Shown here one piece after another: positions 59,271-64,000 of a stretch of 64,000 bases of DNA. The stretch lies in contig NZ_RSEC01000060.1 of the NCBI RefSeq assembly GCF_003937945.1, forward strand, positions 682,001 to 746,000, written 5' to 3'. A program made the translations under genes and the position numbers. The stretch is from Amycolatopsis eburnea. GTDB taxonomy: Bacteria > Actinomycetota > Actinomycetes > Mycobacteriales > Pseudonocardiaceae. Each line of letters starts with the position of its first letter. The stretch's first letter is position 1. The notes beneath the pieces were generated by a model. It made no database searches and was not told where the DNA came from. It saw only the letters and a program-made list of their open reading frames with translations.

Positions 59271-59642
59271 ATGAACAGCGTCCAGACCCCCGCACAGGCG
59301 ATCACCGAGACCTTCTCGTCACCGAGCGACATCGAATTCGCGCCCGGAACACGTGTGACGGCGGGCACAAGGGTTACCCGGGGTACACGCGTCACTCGCG
59401 GTACACGCGTGACGGCCGGAACCCGCGTCACCATGGGCACCCGGGTGACGGCGGGCACGCGCGTCACGCGGGGTACGCGAGTCACCCGGGGCACGCGCGT
59501 CACGATGGGCACCCGTGTGACGGCCGGCACGCGAGTCACCTGCGGCACCCGTGTCACGCGGGGCACGCGAGTCACCCGCGGCACGCGCGTCACCATGGGC
59601 ACCCGCGTGACCTGCCAGAGCGACTACGCGCTCGCTGCCTGA
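59271..59642 (+). CDS. GTRVTx hexapeptide-repeat protein, unknown function
   Basis: 123 residues. AGGAGG lies nine bases before the ATG, one of the best ribosome sites in the window. Residues 1-25 (MNSVQTPAQAITETFSSPSD...) are non-repetitive. Residues 26-115 are 15 uninterrupted copies of GTRVTx, where x is in order A R R A M A R R M A C R R M C. The tail is QSDYALAA. Five of six positions never vary, while codons do (Arg as CGT, AGG, CGC, CGG, CGA; Thr as ACG, ACA, ACC, ACT), so the protein is under selection. Written V-T-x-G-T-R the unit fits the left-handed beta-helix hexapeptide rule, and 15 units make five full coils. No signal peptide. A repetitive precursor peptide is an alternative. 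Confidence 0.85.
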   Translation: MNSVQTPAQAITETFSSPSDIEFAPGTRVTAGTRVTRGTRVTRGTRVTAGTRVTMGTRVTAGTRVTRGTRVTRGTRVTMGTRVTAGTRVTCGTRVTRGTRVTRGTRVTMGTRVTCQSDYALAA

Positions 59643-59695
59643 CCCGTACTCCAGGGACGCACGCACTACCTGAACACGCGCAAGCACCCCGGCTC

Positions 59696-59724
59696 GCCCC
59701 GGCCGCCGTCAAGGCAGCCGGGGC
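59696..59724. terminator. Bidirectional hairpin
   Basis: GCCCCGGCCGCC (59696-59707) pairs with 59713-59724 with one mismatch and a five-base loop, between the repeat-protein gene and the convergent HNH gene. Confidence 0.8.
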
Positions 59725-59735
59725 GCCGGCATGTT

Positions 59736-60482
59736 TCAGGCAGCCGAGCCCAGATAGGGCTGCCAGAGCGGGTCGGCCTCTTTGGAATGGGCGAGCAGCC
59801 GCCAGTGCGGGCCGTGGGGCGCCCGCGGGACGACGCGCAGCCGCCAGCCGATCTCCGAGAGCAGCCGGTCCGCTTTGCGGTGGTTGCACTTGGCGCAGCA
59901 GGCGACGCAGTTCGTCCAGCTGTGCGGGCCGCCGCGGCTGCGCGGCTGGACGTGGTCGATCGTTTCGGCCCGTCCCCCGCAGTACGCGCAGCGGTACCGG
60001 TCGCGGTGCATCAGCCCGGCGCGGGTGAGCGGCACCTGCGCCCGGTACGGCACCCGCACGTACGTGCTGAGCCGGATCACCGAGGGCACCGGCAGCGACA
60101 CCTTCGCCGAATGCAGCTCGATGCCGCCGGGGTCGCCGTGCACCACTTCCGCCTTGCCGCACATCACCAGCACCACGGCCCGCCGCAGCGGGAGCGCGGT
60201 CAGCGGCTCGAAAGTGGCGTTGAGCAGGAGCACCCGGCGCCGGCCCCAGGCCGGAACGGACGGATCCCGGCCTCTACTACGCTGTCCGGGCGGGCGGGTA
60301 ACTCCCCCTGGGCGGCTCCCCGGCCCGGCCGGGACGGCTCCGCCGGATGCGGAACCCCCCGGATAGGCGCGCAGGACCACCTCTGGCGTCTCGTCGGCCG
60401 TGGCTTGGCCGGAGGCGCCGCGGGGGCTGGGTTGTCGGTCTGGCACTCGACCACCTCCAGGGGCGTAGGCATAGTCGACCAC
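59736..60482 (-). CDS. HNH endonuclease family protein
   Basis: 248 residues from the GTG at 60480-60482 (GGGGGG upstream). The first about 75 residues are Pro/Gly/Arg-rich and disordered; the conserved part starts RRVLLLNATFEPLTALPLRRAVVLV. HNH site: RCAYCGGRAETIDHVQPRSRGG...NCVACCAKCNHRKADR with CxxC pairs for zinc. A conserved chromosomal actinomycete gene, of no proven role, sometimes linked to DNA repair. It is not an intron or phage remnant as far as I can see. A start further in is possible. Confidence 0.85.
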   Translation of the reverse strand: MVDYAYAPGGGRVPDRQPSPRGASGQATADETPEVVLRAYPGGSASGGAVPAGPGSRPGGVTRPPGQRSRGRDPSVPAWGRRRVLLLNATFEPLTALPLRRAVVLVMCGKAEVVHGDPGGIELHSAKVSLPVPSVIRLSTYVRVPYRAQVPLTRAGLMHRDRYRCAYCGGRAETIDHVQPRSRGGPHSWTNCVACCAKCNHRKADRLLSEIGWRLRVVPRAPHGPHWRLLAHSKEADPLWQPYLGSAA

Positions 60483-60591
60483 AGAACAGCCCCCCAGCGC
60501 ACGTGTGTTACAAGACGTGTCACATCCGCGCGACCCAACATCCACTTGAAGTTGGGCAGACCGACCTGATCGGAAGGATGATCGAACTCCC

Positions 60592-61578
60592 GTGTCCCCC
60601 TTGCTCACCGCCGGACAGACACCGTGCATCCAGGACACCAGCACGTTCTGCTACCAGGTGTGGAAAGCCACGAACAACGAGTGGCTGGCCGGCTCGGCGA
60701 ACTGGCTGCTCACGAAGCCGCTGAAGATCCTGATGATCCTGGTGATCGCGTTCGTGATCCGCCTGCTGCTCAGACGGCTGATCAACCGGGTCACCACGTT
60801 CCCGCGCTCCGGCGGCAAGCTGCCGGCCCTGCTGCGGCCCCTGCGCGAGCGCGCGCCCGAAGTGCTCGGTTCCGCGATCATCGAACGGCGGCGGCAGCGC
60901 GCCCAGACCATCGGCTCGGTGCTGAAGTCGATGGCCACGTTCCTGGTCTACGGCCTCGCGTTCATCCTCGTGCTGGGCGAACTGGGCCTGGACCTCGGCC
61001 CGATCATCGCCTCGGCGGGCATCATCGGCGTCGCGATCGGGTTCGGCGCGCAGAACCTCGTCAAGGACTTCCTGTCCGGCATCTTCATGATGGTCGAGGA
61101 CCAGTACGGCGTCGGCGACGTCGTCGACATCGGCGAGGCGACCGGCACCGTCGAGGCGGTCGGCCTCCGGATCACCACGCTGCGCGACCTCAAGGGCACC
61201 GTCTGGTACGTCCGCAACGGCGAGGTGCTGCGCGTCGGCAACTCCAGCCAGGGCTTCGCGGTCGCGGTCGTCGACGTCCCCCTCGGCTACACCGCCGACG
61301 TCGAACGCGCGACCACCGTGCTGGCCGACGCGGCCGCCACCGCCACCGCGAGCGACGCGCTGAAGGACAACGTCCTCGAGCCGCCGGAGATGCTGGGTGT
61401 GGAAAGCGTCACACCGGAGGGCCTCCAGCTGCGCCTGACCGTGAAGGTGCGCCCGGGCAAGCAGTGGGCCGTCCAGCGCGCCCTCCGCGCGCAGCTGCTC
61501 GCGGCGCTGGAAGAGGCCGGGTTCGAGCCGCCGCTCGGCCGGCTGTTCCCGAGTGTGGCCCCGGCCGTCGAAAAGTAG
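60592..61578 (+). CDS. Small-conductance mechanosensitive channel (MscS family)
   Basis: 328 residues, GTG start. Membrane helices at about 44-62, 112-133 and 137-158. The pore helix and beta domain read GIIGVAIGFGAQNLVKDFLSG then MMVEDQYGVGDVVDIGEATGTVEAVGLR, the hallmark of MscS channels. The C-terminal domain ends without extra modules. Releases osmolytes on down-shock. No clear ribosome site at the expected spacing (GGAAGG is about 13 bases upstream). Confidence 0.93.
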   Translation: MSPLLTAGQTPCIQDTSTFCYQVWKATNNEWLAGSANWLLTKPLKILMILVIAFVIRLLLRRLINRVTTFPRSGGKLPALLRPLRERAPEVLGSAIIERRRQRAQTIGSVLKSMATFLVYGLAFILVLGELGLDLGPIIASAGIIGVAIGFGAQNLVKDFLSGIFMMVEDQYGVGDVVDIGEATGTVEAVGLRITTLRDLKGTVWYVRNGEVLRVGNSSQGFAVAVVDVPLGYTADVERATTVLADAAATATASDALKDNVLEPPEMLGVESVTPEGLQLRLTVKVRPGKQWAVQRALRAQLLAALEEAGFEPPLGRLFPSVAPAVEK

Positions 61579-61660
61579 CGCCGTTACGCTGGGAAGCGGG
61601 TTCGCGACCATCCGGAAGGAGCGGGACCGGGCGTCGGGAACCCGCACCCAGGAGGGCAAA

Positions 61661-62062
61661 ATGGAAGGCGTGTCTGCAGTGAGCGAACCGGCGAACCTCT
61701 ACGAAGCGGTCGGCGGCGAACCGACGTTCCGCCGCATCGTCGGGCGGTTCTACGAAGAGGTCGCGCGCGACGAGATCCTCCGCCCGCTCTACCCCGAGGA
61801 GGACCTCGGCCCGGCCGAGGAGCGCTTCCGGCTGTTCCTCATGCAGTACTGGGGCGGCCCGCACACCTACTCCGACCGGCGCGGGCACCCGCGGCTGCGG
61901 ATGCGGCACGCGCCGTTCAAGATCGGGCCGATCGAGCGCGACGCCTGGCTGCGCTGCATCCGGATCGCCGTCGACGAGGAGAACCTGGAAGAGCCGTACC
62001 GCGGTCAGCTCTGGGCGTACCTGGAGATGGCCGCGCACAGCATGATGAACAGCTTCGTATGA
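61661..62062 (+). CDS. glbO: Truncated hemoglobin, group II (GlbO)
   Basis: 133 residues from ATG 61661 after GGAGGG. Typical trHbO sequence: LYEAVGGEPTFRRIVGRFYEEV, then LFLMQYWGGPHTYSDRRGHPRLRMRHAPFKIG holding the distal Tyr/Trp and proximal His region (quoted as two adjoining family blocks). Binds heme and O2. Coupled by ATGA to the GH13 gene. Confidence 0.95.
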   Translation: MEGVSAVSEPANLYEAVGGEPTFRRIVGRFYEEVARDEILRPLYPEEDLGPAEERFRLFLMQYWGGPHTYSDRRGHPRLRMRHAPFKIGPIERDAWLRCIRIAVDEENLEEPYRGQLWAYLEMAAHSMMNSFV

Positions 62063-63609
62063 GACAGGAAGCCTGGTGGCAGGACGCCGTCTTCTACCAG
62101 GTCTACGTGCGCTCGTTCGCCGACTCGGACGGTGACGGCGTCGGAGACCTGGAAGGCATCCACTCCAGGCTCGGTTACCTTGAGCTGCTGGGCGTGGACG
62201 CGCTGTGGCTGACGCCGTTCTACCGCTCCCCGATGGCCGACCACGGCTACGACATCGCCGACCCGCGCGACGTCGACCCGATGTTCGGCACCCTCGGCGA
62301 CTTCGACGTCCTGCTGACCGAGGCGCACAAGCGTGGCATCAAGGTCACCGTGGACGTGGTCCCCAACCACACCAGCAACCAGCACGCCTGGTTCAAGTCC
62401 GCGATGGCGGCCGCGCCGGGCAGCCCCGAGCGCGACCGCTACATCTTCCGCGACGGCGTCGGGCCGACCGGCGAGGACCCGCCGAACAACTGGGTCAGCG
62501 CGTTCGGCGGCCCGGCCTGGACCCGGGTGCCCGACGGCCAGTGGTACCTGCACCTGTTCGCGCCGCAGCAGCCGGACCTGAACTGGGCCAACCCGGAGGT
62601 CGCCGCCGACCTCGAGCGCACGCTGCGGTTCTGGCTCGAACGCGGCGTCGACGGCTTCCGCATCGACGTCGCGCACGGCATGGCGAAGCCGCCCGGCCTG
62701 CCGGACATGGACCCGCGCGCCGACGCGCTCGGGCCCAGCCACTACTACGACCCGCGCTGGGACAACGACGGCGTCCACGAGATCCACCAGATGATCCGCA
62801 AGGTGCTCGACGAGTTCCCGGACGCGATGGCGGTCGGCGAGATCTGGGTGACCGACGAGGAACGCCTCTCCCGCTACCTGCGGCCCGACGAGCTGCACCT
62901 GGCGTTCAACTTCCGGCTGGTGCTGACCCACTTCGACGCCGACGCCATGCGCACGGCCATCGAGCGCTCCCTGACCGTCCCGGCGAAGGTCGGCGCGCCC
63001 GCGACCTGGACGCTGGGCAACCACGACGTCTGGCGCCAGGTCAGCCGCTACGGCGGCGGCGAGACCGGGGTCCGCCGCGCGCGGGCGATGGCGCTGGTGG
63101 AGCTGGCGCTGCCCGGCACGGTCTACCTGTACAACGGCGAGGAGCTGGGCCTGGCGAACGTCGAGCTGGCCCCGGCCGACATGGCCGACCCGCGCGCGAA
63201 GACGAGCGGCGCCGAGTTCGGCCGCGACGTCTCGCGCGTGCCGCTGCCGTGGGAGGGCGACCTCCCGCCGTTCGGGTTCTCGCGCAACCCGCGCACGTGG
63301 CTGCCGATGCCCGCGGAATGGGCCGGGCTGACGGTGGAGAAGCAGATCGAGGACGCGGACTCGACGCTTTCCCTGTACCGCCAGGCGATCGAGCTGCGGA
63401 AGACCCATCCGGCGTTCGGCGGCGACGAGCTGGAGTGGTACGGCGCGCCCGCGGGCTGTTTCGCGTTCCGGCGCCGCGGCGGCGGGCTGGTGTGCGCGCT
63501 CAACACGTCCGCGAGCCCGATCGCGTTGCCGCCGGGTGAGGTGCTGCTGTCGAGCAGTCCGCTGGTGGACGGGAAGCTGCCGGCGGACTCGGCAGCCTGG
63601 CTGATCTGA
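62059..63609 (+). CDS. GH13 alpha-glucosidase / oligo-1,6-glucosidase-like
   Basis: 516 residues, cytosolic. (beta/alpha)8 barrel with WWQDAVFYQVYVRSF, the nucleophile Asp in GFRIDVAHG, the acid Glu in VGEIWV, and the transition-state Asp in TLGNHD. GDGVGDLEGIHSRLGYL and VVPNHTS are standard GH13 blocks. It should cleave alpha-glucosidic bonds of small maltooligosaccharides or isomaltose. Coupled to the globin gene. Confidence 0.93.
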   Translation: MRQEAWWQDAVFYQVYVRSFADSDGDGVGDLEGIHSRLGYLELLGVDALWLTPFYRSPMADHGYDIADPRDVDPMFGTLGDFDVLLTEAHKRGIKVTVDVVPNHTSNQHAWFKSAMAAAPGSPERDRYIFRDGVGPTGEDPPNNWVSAFGGPAWTRVPDGQWYLHLFAPQQPDLNWANPEVAADLERTLRFWLERGVDGFRIDVAHGMAKPPGLPDMDPRADALGPSHYYDPRWDNDGVHEIHQMIRKVLDEFPDAMAVGEIWVTDEERLSRYLRPDELHLAFNFRLVLTHFDADAMRTAIERSLTVPAKVGAPATWTLGNHDVWRQVSRYGGGETGVRRARAMALVELALPGTVYLYNGEELGLANVELAPADMADPRAKTSGAEFGRDVSRVPLPWEGDLPPFGFSRNPRTWLPMPAEWAGLTVEKQIEDADSTLSLYRQAIELRKTHPAFGGDELEWYGAPAGCFAFRRRGGGLVCALNTSASPIALPPGEVLLSSSPLVDGKLPADSAAWLI

Positions 63610-63619
63610 GGGAGCTGCC

Positions 63620-64000
63620 GTGCGGAAACTGGTCTACGGCATGAACTTGAGCCTGGACGGCTACACCACCGCGCCCGGGGGCGACATCGGCTGGAGCGAA
63701 CCGAGCGACGAGCTGTTCGAGTGGTGGCTCGAGCGGGAGCAGGCGATCGACCTCTTCCTGTACGGGCGCAAGCTCTGGGAGACGATGGGCTCCCACTGGC
63801 CGACGGCCGACGAGCTGCCCGGCGCGACGCCGGCGGAGATCGCGTTCGCGCGGAACTGGCGGGACACGCCGAAGGTGCTGTTCACCTCGACGAAGGTCGA
63901 CGAGACCCGCTGGAACACCCGCGTGGTGACCGGCGACGCGATCGCCGAGATCACCCGCCTCAAGGACGGCGACGGCGGGCCGATGCGGGTCGGCGGGCCG
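63620..64000 (+). CDS. RibD-C / dihydrofolate-reductase-like protein, partial
   Basis: At least 127 residues, cut by the right edge. Starts GTG at 63620 with GAGGGAGC upstream, eleven bases after the GH13 stop. The N-terminus RKLVYGMNLSLDGYTTAPGGDIGW and later YGRKLWETMG and FTSTKVDET are typical of the YyaP/YwjB-like DHFR superfamily. Likely an NADPH-dependent reductase of unknown substrate. Confidence 0.85.
   Translation, partial: MRKLVYGMNLSLDGYTTAPGGDIGWSEPSDELFEWWLEREQAIDLFLYGRKLWETMGSHWPTADELPGATPAEIAFARNWRDTPKVLFTSTKVDETRWNTRVVTGDAIAEITRLKDGDGGPMRVGGP

Noticed and set aside
58733..59602. Minus-strand open frame reading VTRVPx repeats
   Set aside because: No ribosome site, runs into two real leftward genes in another frame; it is the shadow of the GTRVTx gene.
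59346..59615. CRISPR-like or simple tandem DNA array
   Set aside because: Units are contiguous 18-mers with no spacers and synonymous variation; explained by a repeat protein.
59271..59642. RiPP precursor with a repeated core
   Set aside because: A leader-like first 25 residues is suggestive, but no modification, protease or transport gene lies nearby; kept only as an alternative.
59736..60482. HNH gene as a homing endonuclease, intron or phage remnant
   Set aside because: No intron ends, integrase or att-like repeats around it; it looks like the conserved chromosomal actinomycete HNH protein.

Overview
The window is high-GC actinomycete DNA. Its GC-rich third codon positions, GTG starts, and several long inverted repeats of the kind I associate with Amycolatopsis between genes suggest Amycolatopsis or a close pseudonocardial relative (inference, no 16S present). 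About the first 47.5 kb is one biosynthetic gene cluster cut by the left edge. The remaining 16.5 kb is mostly ordinary chromosome.

Cluster, left to right. (1) A leftward operon (22975 down to <1) holds a bicovalent-type FAD oxidase, a KS-less AT-DH-ACP PKS protein, and a giant modular type I PKS. Four PKS modules are visible: methylmalonyl/KR, methylmalonyl/KR, malonyl/DH-ER-KR, malonyl/KR, with the last truncated. (2) A rightward operon (23176-31292) holds a Cys-Asp-His alpha/beta-hydrolase that looks like a tetramate-forming Dieckmann cyclase, a free-standing N-methyltransferase still carrying scraps of an adenylation domain, a C-A*-PCP protein with a dead A domain, an active A-PCP didomain, and a P450. 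Together they read as a split NRPS terminus that adds an (N-methylated, possibly hydroxylated) amino acid to a polyketide and closes it to a tetramic acid. (3) A resistance/export block (31569-40682) holds a secreted GH3 beta-glucosidase, a lipoprotein, a sensor kinase, a membrane protein, a macrolide-type glucosyltransferase, a two-gene ABC exporter and a response regulator. (4) A deoxyaminosugar cassette (40842-44303) holds GDP-mannose 4,6-dehydratase, a polyene-DI-like glycosyltransferase and a GDP-sugar aminotransferase. (5) A LAL-type LuxR regulator (44619-47468) probably closes the cluster. The combination predicts a glycosylated polyketide tetramate. Vancoresmycin from Amycolatopsis is the first known compound I would compare, but I cannot verify identity.

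Right flank. It contains a TetR/membrane-protein pair, an F420-type LLM oxidoreductase with a SnoaL-like partner behind a palindromic operator, a DUF1542-like membrane protein, Nei DNA glycosylase, RpiB, a phosphosulfolactate-phosphatase-like protein, an MBL hydrolase, an Rv2466c-like DsbA protein, PepN, a DUF5130 protein, an HNH endonuclease, MscS, GlbO globin, a GH13 glucosidase and the start of a RibD/DHFR-like gene.

The most unusual single object is a small, strongly ribosome-site-preceded gene at 59271-59642. It encodes 15 exact copies of the hexapeptide GTRVTx, with synonymous codons varying freely, and is predicted to form a left-handed beta-solenoid. A second theme is palindromic repeat elements, one family of which also occurs between genes, sitting in frame inside the PKS gene.
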